DNA of 64,000 nucleotides from Ancylobacter pratisalsi (GCF_010669125.1 NZ_CP048631.1:62001-126000); one strand, 5' to 3'; shown: positions 52,395 through 61,385, counted from the stretch's first letter. The notes: generated from the letters alone by a model not told the origin. Translations and numbers: made by a program.

Positions 52395-53060
52395 GTGAGC
52401 AAAACCCATATGCAGAAGCTTCTTTGCGTGGGAGCGATCGGCGCCGGGCTGCTTCTGGCCGGATGCTCGTCTTTCACAAAACCGGCGGCTCTCGCCGCCG
52501 GTTCCCCCTCTTCCTCCGTCATCGCCGAAGCCCAGGCCCTTCAAGCCCAGGGCCAGCGCGAACAGGCCACGGCCGTCCTTCGGGTCGCGGCCGTGAAGAA
52601 CCCCAATGATCGCGAGCTTCGCGCCGCCTATGGCAAGAGCCTCCTGAACGCCGGCCAGGTCGGAGACGCTGAACGTGTCCTCGCCCAGGCCCACACGCCT
52701 GATCGCCCGGACCCCTCCGTCCTCAGCGCCCAGGGCGTGGCGGCCGCCCAGAAGGGCGACTACGCGACGGCGCTCGCCTTCTTCGATCGCTCGCTCAACC
52801 TGAGCCAGGACCCGCGCGTCATGTCCAACAAGGCCATGACGCTCGCCCTCGCCGGACGCCTGCCCGAGGCCGAAGCCCTCGCGCAGCAGGCCGCCGGGAA
52901 CCCCGAGGCCGATGCGCGGGTGCGTCAGTCCTACGCCCTTGTCCTCGCCATGCAGGGCAAGACACACGCCGCCGCTGAAACCTATGCCCGGGACCTGTCC
53001 GCCGACCAGGCGGCCGCGAACGTCGCCCTCGTCCAGAAGATGCGGCGGCAGGGCGTATAG
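52395..53060 (+). CDS. tadD: TadD-like TPR lipoprotein
   Basis: 221 residues from GTG 52395 (AGGTAAGC before it); ATG 52410 would also give an intact signal. The lipobox is MQKLLCVGAIGAGLLLAGC. Tetratricopeptide repeats follow (AQALQAQGQREQATAVLRVA, LRAAYGKSLLNAGQVGDAER, GVAAAQKGDYATALAFFDRS, ALVLAMQGKTHAAAETYARD). TadD is an outer-membrane pilotin-type protein for the secretin. It closes the Tad operon. Confidence 0.85.
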   Translation: MSKTHMQKLLCVGAIGAGLLLAGCSSFTKPAALAAGSPSSSVIAEAQALQAQGQREQATAVLRVAAVKNPNDRELRAAYGKSLLNAGQVGDAERVLAQAHTPDRPDPSVLSAQGVAAAQKGDYATALAFFDRSLNLSQDPRVMSNKAMTLALAGRLPEAEALAQQAAGNPEADARVRQSYALVLAMQGKTHAAAETYARDLSADQAAANVALVQKMRRQGV

Positions 53061-53157
53061 CCCTGCCGCGTTCCTCCCAAACTGGCGCCGGGGCCGCATT
53101 CCTTGCCCCGGCGTCCTTTCTCAAACACGATGTAAGTCGCTGATCGGGAGACAGGCC

Positions 53158-53406
53158 ATGCCGACCTCCATGCAGTCCGGGCCGCACGTCGACATCACCG
53201 ATCAGGAGATCGACAGCGCGATCGCCGCGTGCGGCGGAGATCCACGCGAGGCCATCCGCGCCCTTCTCGTCGGCCAGGCATGGCTGCAGCACGACATCGA
53301 GGCCGCCCGACGCGGATCATGCGCCGGCTTCAGCAGAAAGATCCCCGCCGACCGCAAGCGCCCGTCCCGATACAGCCCTATCGGAATCCCGACGCCGGAG
53401 CGCTGA
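53158..53406 (+). CDS. small hypothetical protein with UBA-like helical region
   Basis: 82 residues, ATG 53158 with GGGAG/ACAGG upstream. ITDQEIDSAIAACGGDPREA, IRALLVGQAWLQHDIEAARR looks like a three-helix UBA-type segment known from small alphaproteobacterial accessory proteins, followed by a basic tail (FSRKIPADRKRPSRY). Function unknown. It stands alone between tadD and the convergent restriction-modification gene. Confidence 0.6.
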   Translation: MPTSMQSGPHVDITDQEIDSAIAACGGDPREAIRALLVGQAWLQHDIEAARRGSCAGFSRKIPADRKRPSRYSPIGIPTPER

Positions 53407-53461
53407 TGCGGCAGACGATCTTGCTATTGAGCGCCAGGAGCTGTCAGTCCGACAGTTCCGT

Positions 53462-56400
53462 TTATGCAGCCCTGCGCAAGAAGTAGCGCCCCTCCGACGC
53501 GACTATGGCTCCGGTTCGCGTCAACGAGAGGAGGATGCTGGTGATCGGCGTGCGAGCCCGGAGCCCCTGCGTGAAGCGAGCCGCGATCTGCTCGACTGTA
53601 AGCGGACCCTCGGAGCCCGCGAGAACTGCCATGATGGCACCAGCGCGCTCGATACCGTTCGATGGGAAGGGATTGCGCTGCTCTTCTGCCTCGCGCTCCT
53701 CCAGTCGAAGGTCCGACTCCTCTTCAATAGGCGCAGCCATGCGCACCGTTTGGTACTCAGGTCGCAGCCACTTGACCTGACCAATTGCTTCCTCCGCCGC
53801 GCGGGCGCTGTTTAGATCTACAAGGAGCTTGAAAATGTCCTCGTTTGAAACGTCCGCAGGCCAGCCGTATGATTCAACCACGGCAGCGTCAATTTGATCG
53901 TGAAGCTCCAGCACGCGAGAAGCTAACCCTGCATCGTGGATAGCACGCTCAGCATTGGACAGGGATGGTTGTGTAGGATCGGCTCGGATCGCTCGAAGCC
54001 GCTCGACAACATTGTATAGTCCCGTGATAGTGAGTTCTTCGTGCGTCGTGATCTGATCCTTACGGAGACGGTCGAGCGTTTCACCAAGGTCCGCCAATCG
54101 GCCGACTTGTGCCTCCGTTAGTTCGGGAAACGGAAACTGCGGGAATATCTCAGTGTTGTTGAACCGAGGTCGATCCTCAAGCGTCCCCCCGAAAAAGCGA
54201 CACCAGGCGTGATGAACAGAGGACGACAGGACCGCCAACAGTGCGGCGCAGTCAGACGTAATCGCGTACACCATCGCGTCAGGAATGACGTCGGCGGCAA
54301 CGAAGACGAACGGTCGGTGCTTAGCCGTGTAAGGCGTGGCAATGTATCTGCTGAGTCCTTTGAGGCCGTTGCGCATCGTCTTCGCTGGGGCTGCATACCG
54401 CCACCAATTTTTCCGACGATAGGCGTTGCGATTGAGGTCGCGCGTGGGTTTCACTGTTAGCAATAACCGTTGATAGATGGCAGGGTAGGTCCGCCGTAGA
54501 TCTTCTTCGTCGAGGTCTTCAACATCAATGATGTGCTCATGTGTGAGCCGTTCGGTGAGGTCGTCACCGATAATGTAGGGCCGGATACGCCCATCGCGCT
54601 GAGCGCTGCCATAGGCACCAAGTTCGTCAGCTCCGAGCTTGAAGCCGTCGTTCCCTGGAACACACCCCTGGAAGCACATCGCCTTATTGCTCTCCAATGC
54701 TTTCACGCGCGAGCGGGCATTTGAGGCTGTCAAATCGCTGAAGATCCGCTCCACCTCCGCAAGCCGCAGGGTATTGGCGTCACTTTTTTTCGTGAGGGTT
54801 CCGAGGCGCAGAGGGCCAGAATAGTCAGGGGCGGCGCAGACCGTCATTGAGATACGGACGTTAGCGCCGTCCTTGTCTTCGACCCACGGATGATCGGCGA
54901 TCGCAAATATCAGCTTAGGAGCCTGCCTGCCATTCAATGCCTTCTCTACTGCGATGCGCGAGTATTGCTGCGTAATGCTGTTGGTTGTAACAAGTCCTGA
55001 GCGTTTCGTTTGCCCTGATCGCACTGCCTGCGCGGCCTTCATCCACCAGTACATCGCAAGGTCAGCAGTGCCGGGAACGTCGGGGTATGCGGCGAGAAGA
55101 GCATCTCGGTAATCGCTTCCAAGCCGATCGCGCATGACACGGATGCCAATGAACGGTGGATTGCCGACTATGAAATCCGCCGGGGGCCAGCTGCGCGGCC
55201 GTGGGCTCCCGTAACGGTGGACGAGCACTCGGGCCGTGACGTCCGGCACCTTCTTACCCGTCACAGGGTGTATTGTCTTGGTTTCTCCGTCCCAGCGAGT
55301 CTCTGGTTCACCATTGGCCAGGCGAACGGGTGGAAGTAGTTCGTAATTTAGCAGGGCATCGGCGACCTCTATGTTTCCGTAGGCCTGCAGGACTGGATCA
55401 GATGGCGCGGCTCCCCCGAGCGTTCTGAGATTCCATTGAAGGTAGCCGATCCAAAGAACCAGTTCGGAGATTGCCGCGGCCCGCGGATTGAGCTCCAGAC
55501 CAAGGAATTGGTGAGGGTCAACAGTCTCGCCCTGGAAGCCGAGCCTAGCAGTGGACTCGCCAAGGCCAGCAAGAGCGTCGAGCACTTCGCCTTCGAGCCT
55601 CTTCATCAACTCCATTGTGACATACAGAAAGTTCCCTGTTCCACATGCCGGGTCCAGCACGCGCACTGTGGCAAGCCGGTGGTGGAAATCCGCAGCGATC
55701 TGACGAGCTTCATCGAGACCTCCCTTGGACCGCGCTTCATCCATGGCGGCCTGAGCCGCGTTCCACTCCTGGCGGAGAGGTTCGATCACGGTAATGACGA
55801 CAAGGCGCTCGACGTATGCGCGTGGAGTGAAGTGCGCGCCGAGCTTGGCACGGTCTTTCGTGCTCAGCGCGCGTTCCAAAAGCGCTCCAAAAATCGACGG
55901 ATCGACGTCGGTCCATCGCTTAGAAGCCGCACTCTTCAAGTGACGGATACCCGTGGCATCAAGGTCGAACACTGCTGCGTCTCTGAACAGCTTGCCGTTA
56001 AATCGGCGAACAGTCGTCTCGAACGCAAAAGCGAACTGGCCCCCATCCATCGCCTGCCAAAGCTGACCCACAAGGCGCGGGAAAAGGCCCGGATCGGCCT
56101 CACAACGCCCGAGGAGGTTTTCAAACGAATGCTCCGGTAGAAGGCCCGCGTCCTCGGCGAACATCGTGAAGAGGCAGCGCATCAGGAACATCGCCACCCC
56201 CTCGGGATCGTGCCCATCCTTCTCCAGCTTCTTGGAAACCTCGGCTAGACTTTTCGCGACCTCGCGCGTCACCTTCTCAGTATGCTTGGCGGGATCGAGG
56301 CAATGAGGATCAGTCCAGATGGCCCGCAATAGGGCGCGCGTCTCGTCCTGCCTCAAATCAGCGAGATAGATGCGAAAACGGGTGCGGTCGGGGAACTGGG

Positions 56401-56938
56401 AGTAATTCCGGCCTCTTCCGCTGAAATCTGCATAAATCTCGAAGCAGTTGCCGACATCGCACGTGATGAGAAACGGCGGCCAATCGTGATCGTCAGGCAA
56501 AGCGCGCGCATAATCTTCTGCTTGACGGCGCGCATTTAGCATCAGCACGTCCCACGACCTCCGAGTCGGCGGCGCGCCGTCAATCGTTGACTCACCATCC
56601 TGTTCGACGGCTTTCGGCTGACCACGTTCCCGGCTCTGCTTGGCCTCTAGGACAAAGCAACCTCTCTTATAGAGGTCGATGCGCCCGGTCGTGCTCCCCG
56701 TCACCGGATCATTGAAACGGACAGAACGCTCGAAGACGTAGTCATTGAGGGCGCTGACAGCCCTTGCAGGATGCGGACGCTCGACCTCCAGGAGGTCGCA
56801 TAGCTCACTCAAGAATATAGCATAATTGGCTCTTTCCGCTCCTTCGGACGCAGACCACCGCTCAATGAACGCCTCAATTGCCACTGATGTCCCCGCCTCT
56901 ACGCCCGGCTCTGATGTCGAAGAATGTGTAACCGCCAA
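53462..56938 (-). CDS. single-chain restriction-modification enzyme (type IIG/IIL-like)
   Basis: 1158 residues. The N-terminal PD-(D/E)xK nuclease has D88 and E98-A-K100 in GRIDLYKRGCFVLEAKQ. A helical connector leads to the N6-adenine methylase: motif I VLDPACGTGNFLYV (about 428-441), a further motif FLGLELNPRAAAISELVLWI, and motif IV DFIVGNPPFIG (about 588-598). The target-recognition region is C-terminal, and a winged-helix tail (GPLTVEQIAARFTQGLRART) ends the protein. It would cut unmethylated DNA and methylate the host site. No separate methylase or specificity gene is present. Lower GC than neighbours suggests separate acquisition. Confidence 0.82.
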   Translation of the reverse strand: MAVTHSSTSEPGVEAGTSVAIEAFIERWSASEGAERANYAIFLSELCDLLEVERPHPARAVSALNDYVFERSVRFNDPVTGSTTGRIDLYKRGCFVLEAKQSRERGQPKAVEQDGESTIDGAPPTRRSWDVLMLNARRQAEDYARALPDDHDWPPFLITCDVGNCFEIYADFSGRGRNYSQFPDRTRFRIYLADLRQDETRALLRAIWTDPHCLDPAKHTEKVTREVAKSLAEVSKKLEKDGHDPEGVAMFLMRCLFTMFAEDAGLLPEHSFENLLGRCEADPGLFPRLVGQLWQAMDGGQFAFAFETTVRRFNGKLFRDAAVFDLDATGIRHLKSAASKRWTDVDPSIFGALLERALSTKDRAKLGAHFTPRAYVERLVVITVIEPLRQEWNAAQAAMDEARSKGGLDEARQIAADFHHRLATVRVLDPACGTGNFLYVTMELMKRLEGEVLDALAGLGESTARLGFQGETVDPHQFLGLELNPRAAAISELVLWIGYLQWNLRTLGGAAPSDPVLQAYGNIEVADALLNYELLPPVRLANGEPETRWDGETKTIHPVTGKKVPDVTARVLVHRYGSPRPRSWPPADFIVGNPPFIGIRVMRDRLGSDYRDALLAAYPDVPGTADLAMYWWMKAAQAVRSGQTKRSGLVTTNSITQQYSRIAVEKALNGRQAPKLIFAIADHPWVEDKDGANVRISMTVCAAPDYSGPLRLGTLTKKSDANTLRLAEVERIFSDLTASNARSRVKALESNKAMCFQGCVPGNDGFKLGADELGAYGSAQRDGRIRPYIIGDDLTERLTHEHIIDVEDLDEEDLRRTYPAIYQRLLLTVKPTRDLNRNAYRRKNWWRYAAPAKTMRNGLKGLSRYIATPYTAKHRPFVFVAADVIPDAMVYAITSDCAALLAVLSSSVHHAWCRFFGGTLEDRPRFNNTEIFPQFPFPELTEAQVGRLADLGETLDRLRKDQITTHEELTITGLYNVVERLRAIRADPTQPSLSNAERAIHDAGLASRVLELHDQIDAAVVESYGWPADVSNEDIFKLLVDLNSARAAEEAIGQVKWLRPEYQTVRMAAPIEEESDLRLEEREAEEQRNPFPSNGIERAGAIMAVLAGSEGPLTVEQIAARFTQGLRARTPITSILLSLTRTGAIVASEGRYFLRRAA

Positions 56939-56959
56939 CCGTAGGGCATGTTAGTCCCG

Positions 56960-57234
56960 TTGCCCAAGACCACATAGAGCGCGCCAGGACGCGCCAGTCC
57001 CTTCGTGAAGGGCGCGGGGCCAGGGGGCGCTGCCCCCTCATCCCCAGCAAGGGCGATGACGCCACCCCCCAGCATTCGGCCGCAAGCGGCCTGCCATGCC
57101 GCCGCGTAAACGCGCCGCCCTCCGGGTGGGCGGTCCCCCCCGTCATCATCCCCCTTGCCCCCCAACTCCCCCGGTCTCCGCGACCCTCAGGAAGCAGGAC
57201 GCAGCCTGCTTCGCAGCGAAAAAGGGGAAGACAG
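56960..57234 (+). repeat. multi-hairpin leader repeat, copy B (before the ParB-like gene)
   Basis: 275 bp with all core hairpins of the family. The first hairpin is intact and the second is GGCCGC-AA-GCGGCC. The third here is CGCGT-AA-ACGCG, different in sequence from copies C and D but still paired. It ends GCGAAAAAGGGGAAGACAG directly before the ATG, as in copy E. Confidence 0.9.
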
Positions 57235-59214
57235 ATGACCGACACCGCCACCGACCTTCACACCATCCCCCTCAACAAGCTGGTTCCCAGCCCCGCGAAC
57301 GTTCGTCGTTTCCGCTCCGAAGGGGGCATCACCGAACTCGCCGCCAGCCTCCACGCCCACGGCCAGCTGCAAAATCTCGTCGTCAGCAAGGGCACTAAGG
57401 GCAAGTTTGAAGTCGTGGCCGGCGCGCGCCGCCTCGCCGCCTTCGCCTTGCTGGCGAAAGAGGGGAAAATCACAAAAGACCATGGCGTCATGTGCCAGTT
57501 CCGCACCGAGGCCAACAATGCCGAACTCTCGCTAGCCGAGAACATCGTGCGCGAGCGCATGAGCGAGGTGGACGAAATCGCCGCCTTCCGCACCCTCTCC
57601 GAAGGCGGGTTGCCCCCCGAGGAAATCGCCGCCCGGTTCGGTATTTCCCACATGACCGTGCGCCGGCGCCTCAAGCTAGCCCACCTGTCGCCCCGCATCC
57701 TCGCCGCCATGGGCGACGGGCTGATCACTCTTGAGCAGGCCGAAGCCCTCGCCTTGTCCGACGATCACGCCGAACAAGACTCCGCTTGGTTCGACGCTAG
57801 GACGTCTTGGGCCCGCGATCCCCGGACGATCCGCGAAACGCTCAGCCGCGAGCATGTGAAGGGCGATCATCGTTTCGCGCGGTGCGTCGGGCTGGAAGCC
57901 TACGAGCAGGCCGGCGGCACCGTGTCGCGCGACCTCTTTTCCGAAGCGAGCGATGTGTATCTGACTGATCGACCGTTGCTCACGCGCATGGTCATGGAGA
58001 AGCTGGCCGAAGAAGCCGAGGTACTGGCCGCCGAGGGCTGGGGCTGGGTGGAACCGGACCTTGAGGGCAATCTGCATTATGCCGCCGGCTTCCATCGCAT
58101 TTATCCCACGCGCGGGGAGCCCACGCCGGAGCAGAAAGCCGAGATCGAGGCGTTGCAGGCCGAAGCCGACACCCTCTCCGAAAAGCTCGATACCGAAGAC
58201 GGCACGGACGCCGAGCTTGAGGCCGCGTCGCAACGATATGACGAGGTGACAGACCGGCTGGAAGCGCTCGATGAAGCGGCAACTCGCTACGATCACCCCC
58301 TTATGGGCAAGGCCGGCAGTGTCGTGTCCGTCGCGACCGATGGCTCGATGAAAGTCTCCCGTGGACTTGTCCGGAATGAAGACTGGAAGGTCGTTGAAGC
58401 CATCATCAACGGAGCTTCACTGGAAGATGCCGCCGCACTGGTAGAGCGTCCCGAGGACGCCGACGACGACACACCCGCGATTTCTTCCGTGCTGGTCGAG
58501 GAACTGACAGCCCAGCGCACCGCCGCGCTGCGCATCACGCTCGCCGGCCGGCCGGACATCGCCCTAGCCGCCAGCCTTCACCCGCTTCTGATCCGCGCCA
58601 TCTACAAGCACAGCATGGGCTATGCGTCCTATGAGAGCGCCGTGGAGCTTCGCGGCGAGCAGAAGGACCTTACCCCGTCGATTCAGAACCCCGCCGCCAG
58701 CGCCGCTCTCACCGGCTGGAATGACCTCATTGAACAGACCCGCCAGCAACTGCCGCAGAACGTGGCCGAGCTTTGGGAATGGCTCATCAAGCAGACGCTG
58801 CCGACCCTGCTGGACCTGCTGGCCGTGGTGACGTCGATCAACCTCAACGCCGTGCAGATGCGCCACGAGAAGAAGCGCCCGGTTCGCCTCGCCCGCGCCG
58901 ATGACATCGCCCGCGCCGTCGATTTCGACATCACCCGGCACTTCAAGGCAGACCAAGCGTTCCTTGAGCGCCTGTCCAAGAAGCAGCTTGCCGATATCCT
59001 CGCCTCGCAGGACGTGCCGGCCGACCGGATCGCCAGCATGCAGAAGCTACCCAAGTATGAGGCCGTGATCCGCACCCTTGCCGAGATGCGCGCCGACTAC
59101 GTGCCGGCCTGCATCGAGACGCCGGCTTTCCCTGACGCGGCCGAGGACATCGAGGACGCCGAGGACATGGGCGACGACGATATGGGCGACGACATGGCGC
59201 TTGCCGCCGAGTGA
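57235..59214 (+). CDS. large ParB-like protein of plasmid leading-region type
   Basis: 659 residues. ParB/Srx N-terminal domain (LNKLVPSPANVRRFRSEGGI, FEVVAGARRLAAF, SLAENIVRERMSEVDEIAAF) and the KorB/ParB HTH (EEIAARFGISHMTVRRRLKL, about 129-148), then a long helical C-terminal region with a coiled-coil stretch (EQKAEIEALQAEADTLSEKL) and an acidic tail (EDIEDAEDMGDDDMGDDMAL). No parA is nearby, so it is not a partition pair. ParB-like nucleases of this kind (F plasmid YubM type) lie in the DNA that enters first during conjugation. A terminator hairpin follows. Confidence 0.85.
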   Translation: MTDTATDLHTIPLNKLVPSPANVRRFRSEGGITELAASLHAHGQLQNLVVSKGTKGKFEVVAGARRLAAFALLAKEGKITKDHGVMCQFRTEANNAELSLAENIVRERMSEVDEIAAFRTLSEGGLPPEEIAARFGISHMTVRRRLKLAHLSPRILAAMGDGLITLEQAEALALSDDHAEQDSAWFDARTSWARDPRTIRETLSREHVKGDHRFARCVGLEAYEQAGGTVSRDLFSEASDVYLTDRPLLTRMVMEKLAEEAEVLAAEGWGWVEPDLEGNLHYAAGFHRIYPTRGEPTPEQKAEIEALQAEADTLSEKLDTEDGTDAELEAASQRYDEVTDRLEALDEAATRYDHPLMGKAGSVVSVATDGSMKVSRGLVRNEDWKVVEAIINGASLEDAAALVERPEDADDDTPAISSVLVEELTAQRTAALRITLAGRPDIALAASLHPLLIRAIYKHSMGYASYESAVELRGEQKDLTPSIQNPAASAALTGWNDLIEQTRQQLPQNVAELWEWLIKQTLPTLLDLLAVVTSINLNAVQMRHEKKRPVRLARADDIARAVDFDITRHFKADQAFLERLSKKQLADILASQDVPADRIASMQKLPKYEAVIRTLAEMRADYVPACIETPAFPDAAEDIEDAEDMGDDDMGDDMALAAE

Positions 59215-59221
59215 GCGACAG

Positions 59222-59244
59222 ACCGGGGCGCATAGCGCCCCGGT
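59222..59244 (+). terminator. hairpin after the ParB-like gene
   Basis: ACCGGGGCG (59222-59230), loop CATAG, CGCCCCGGT (59236-59244), perfect 9-bp stem 8 bp after the stop. Confidence 0.65.
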
Positions 59245-59268
59245 TCCCCATCATCGCGAGGAAGCAAC

Positions 59269-59424
59269 ATGACAGACGACCCGGAAACGGAATTGCGCCG
59301 CCTCTGGACACAACAGGGCGTGCCAACTGAGCAGCAGAACCGGATGATTGAGCAGATCAAGACCAAGGCGCAGCCGGGCCAGAACGTCGGTCCTTTTATC
59401 ATCAAGGCGACGCCAAGCGGCTAA
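59269..59424 (+). CDS. 51-residue small protein after the ParB-like gene
   Basis: ATG 59269 with GAGGAA as ribosome site, stop TAA 59422-59424. The sequence starts MTDDPETELRRLWTQQGVPT and contains EQQNRMIEQIKTKAQPGQNV; amphipathic helix and polar tail. Codon use and the good ribosome site support a real gene. It lies within the ParB-like cassette before leader copy C. Function unknown. Confidence 0.6.
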   Translation: MTDDPETELRRLWTQQGVPTEQQNRMIEQIKTKAQPGQNVGPFIIKATPSG

Positions 59425-59430
59425 GCCGCC

Positions 59431-59800
59431 GTGCGCGGCCGCCGCGCGGATCGACCGCGCGGAGGTCCGCGGCGAGAGGGGGGCGATGCCACCCCTCTCG
59501 CCTCTCCCCCCTCGATGCCGGCGGCGACATCACAGGATCACAGAGCGCGCCAGGCGCGCGAGATCTATCGTCAGCGCGCGGGGCCAGGGGGCGCTGCCCC
59601 CTCATCCCCAGCAAGGGCGATGACGCCACCCCCCAGCATTCGGCCGCAAGCGGCCTGCCATGCCGGCAGCGTAAACGCCGCCGCCCTCCGGGTGGGCGGT
59701 CCCCCCCGTCATCATCCCCCTTGCCCCCCAACTCCCCCGGTCTCCGCGACCCTCAGGAAGCAGGACGCAGCCTGCTTCGCAGCGAAAAGGAAACCGGCAG
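59431..59800 (+). repeat. multi-hairpin leader repeat, copy C (extended form)
   Basis: This copy, like D, E and F, has about 100 extra bases at the 5' end. These comprise stem CCGCGCGG, loop ATCGA, stem CCGCGCGG (59442-59462), then GGCGAGAGGGG pairing with CCCCTCTCGCC, then the common core. It begins 6 bp after the 51-codon gene, so the 5' part may terminate the upstream transcript. Confidence 0.9.
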
Positions 59801-60046
59801 ATGACCGAGGCCAAGATGTTCCGGGTTGTGAAATTCAATGCGGGCTTTGCCGTCGAGAGCCCGGAAGGGGAATTGATGGTCGCGTACAAGGCGAAGAAAG
59901 CCGCCAACGACGCATGCCGGGGCTACAACATCGAGGCACAGAACAAGAATGAAGAGCGCGAACTGCGCGAACTCGCCAAACAGCAAGAGGCGACCGCTCG
60001 CGCTGCTCGCTCGAAGGCGACAGTCGAACAACTCAAGCTGTTCTGA
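59801..60046 (+). CDS. 81-residue cassette protein with C-terminal clamp-binding motif
   Basis: 81 residues directly after leader C. FRVVKFNAGFAVESPEGELM suggests a small beta-sheet start, then KKAANDACRGYNIEAQNKNE, a basic/acidic helix rich in R and E, and the end SKATVEQLKLF. The last five residues QLKLF fit the bacterial sliding-clamp-binding consensus (QL-x-LF). Function otherwise unknown; it may act at the replication clamp during plasmid establishment (inference). Confidence 0.7.
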   Translation: MTEAKMFRVVKFNAGFAVESPEGELMVAYKAKKAANDACRGYNIEAQNKNEERELRELAKQQEATARAARSKATVEQLKLF

Positions 60047-60112
60047 TGCCACGATCCGCGCGCAGTCCCGCTGCGAATTTTTAACATCGAGGACGATAGG
60101 AAACGGGATCGA

Positions 60113-60202
60113 ATTTGAGGGCAGAAGCAGCCGGCGCGGAGCCAGCCCGCGCCACCGGGAGGATGGGCCTTCCCGGCCGAGGCAACGGCCTTGCCCTCAA
60201 AT
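60113..60202 (+). ncRNA. 90-nt multi-branch structured element, R2 copy 1
   Basis: ATTTGAGGGCA (60113-60123) pairs perfectly with TGCCCTCAAAT (60192-60202), enclosing hairpins GGCGCGG/CCGCGCC, CCGGGAGG/CCTTCCCGG (one mismatch) and GGCCG-AGGCAA-CGGCC. A GGAGG ribosome site starts two bases after the closing stem. The layout looks like a riboswitch or other cis-acting RNA controlling the following short frame. No known class is recognised. Confidence 0.6.
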
Positions 60203-60215
60203 CGGAGGATACGCG

Positions 60216-60305
60216 ATGTGGTTCATACCGCTGAGTGTGTCCCTTAGAATGAGAAAGACCCGGAGCAGCTGGTCACTGTCCCTCCGGGTCTCAATTCTCT
60301 TCTAA
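60216..60305 (+). CDS. 29-residue small protein, R2 copy 1
   Basis: ATG 60216, seven bases after GGAGG, stop TAA 60303-60305. It starts MWFIPLSVSLRMRKTRSSWS. The copy at 61548 has the same length and start (MWFIPLSVS, KTRS, W, LRV kept), with conservative changes such as R/K and M/L elsewhere. A 10-bp-stem hairpin (60256-60265 with 60282-60291) lies inside the frame, so translation and folding compete. Either a small membrane-type peptide or a leader peptide. Confidence 0.5.
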   Translation: MWFIPLSVSLRMRKTRSSWSLSLRVSILF

Positions 60306-60383
60306 GGAACAGGGGAGAGGGTGAAAACCCGCTCCTCACTCCGACGCTCTGTATAGCACAATCCCGTTCCAGGTTGAAGCGCC

Positions 60384-60756
60384 GAGCGCGGCCGCCGCGC
60401 GGATCGACCGCGCGGAGGTCCGCCGCGAGAGTGGGGCGACGCCACCCCTCTCGCCTCTCCCCCCTCGATGCCGGCGACGACATCACCAGGTCGCAGCGCG
60501 CGCCGGGGCGCGCCAGTCCTTTGGTGAATGGCGCGGGGCCAGGGTGCGCTGCCCCCTCATCCCCAGCAAGGGCGATGACGCCACCCCCCAGCATTCGGCC
60601 GCAAGCGGCCTGCCATGCCGGCGGCGTAAACGCCGCCGCCCTCCGGGTGGGCGGTCCCCCCCGTCATCATCCCCCTTGCCCCCCAACTCCCCCGGTCTCC
60701 GCGACCCTCAGGAAGCAGGACGCAGCCTGCTTCGCAGCGAAAGGAGAAGGAAGACC
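60384..60756 (+). repeat. multi-hairpin leader repeat, copy D (extended form)
   Basis: Extended 5' hairpins plus core. The third core hairpin is here a perfect GGCGGCGT-AA-ACGCCGCC. It follows R2 copy 1 without a gap and ends GCGAAAGGAGAAGGAAGACC before the ATG. Confidence 0.9.
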
Positions 60757-61062
60757 ATGGCCGAGCCCGCAACAATTCAGCCCGAGGGCGCGCCGGTGCC
60801 GCTGCCCATAACGTTCTCATACTGCTACCCGACCGGAATCATCGGCTTCGGCCGGCATGTCCCCGAGGGCGCCTTTTCCCTGCTGCACGGCGATGACGAG
60901 ACGGTGCGGGATATCGTGACCATCCATGCGCGCCACGCCTATGACGGGCACACCCTGATCGTGCCGGGCTTCCCCGAGGCCGACACCACCGACGAGGCCA
61001 GCGATGCGGCTATCGCCTTCTATCGGCGGCTCCTGATGGCTCTGGAAAGGCGGATGGCATGA
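60757..61062 (+). CDS. 101-residue cassette protein of unknown function
   Basis: ATG 60757 after leader D with GGAGAAGGA. MAEPATIQPEGAPVPLPITF, YPTGIIGFGRHVPEGAFSLL, VTIHARHAYDGHTLIVPGFP. There are no recognised motifs; the compact alpha/beta-looking sequence resembles host-nuclease-inhibitor-size plasmid proteins only in size. The stop overlaps the next start (ATGA), so it works or is regulated with that protein. Confidence 0.7.
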   Translation: MAEPATIQPEGAPVPLPITFSYCYPTGIIGFGRHVPEGAFSLLHGDDETVRDIVTIHARHAYDGHTLIVPGFPEADTTDEASDAAIAFYRRLLMALERRMA

Positions 61063-61385
61063 CCGACGACATTTTCACAGAGGCCGAGCTGTTCAACTGC
61101 TGGACCGGCGGCAAGCCCCCGACGACCGAAGAAATCGCCCTGTTCGACTGGCTGGAGGTTGGCGGCGTGCGCGATGTGTCTATGCCCTTCGATGACGGGA
61201 CGATTTTCGAGGCGTGCGACGATGCCGATGCAGAACTGTGGTCCGTCTATGGACGGTATCGGCCGACCGAGACGCATGCCGGGTGCGAGTGCATCACCGA
61301 TGGCCCGCCGGGCGATATGGCCCGCGCCGTGGCGATTGCCGAGCACCTTGGGCAGCTATGGGGGCTTCCCGTCAGACGGCGCTAG
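61059..61385 (+). CDS. 108-residue cassette protein of unknown function
   Basis: Coupled to the preceding gene. Acidic protein: MTDDIFTEAELFNCWTGGKP, EEIALFDWLEVGGVRDVSMP, FDDGTIFEACDDADAELWSV, HAGCECITDGPPGDMARAVA. Many Asp and Glu, four Cys. Acidic DNA-mimic antirestriction or anti-defence proteins have this character, but no specific family is recognised; that role is speculation from composition and place. Confidence 0.65.
   Translation: MTDDIFTEAELFNCWTGGKPPTTEEIALFDWLEVGGVRDVSMPFDDGTIFEACDDADAELWSVYGRYRPTETHAGCECITDGPPGDMARAVAIAEHLGQLWGLPVRRR

Larger units (their letters stand above)
60079..60383 (+). repeat. second repeat family (R2), copy 1
   Basis: About 305 bp similar throughout to 61412-61716. 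It starts near TTTTTAACATCGAGGACGAT and ends GTTCCAGGTTGAAGCGCC at the border of leader D. It contains the 90-nt closed fold, a 29-codon frame with an internal hairpin and a further GC hairpin (60311-60338). Confidence 0.88.
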
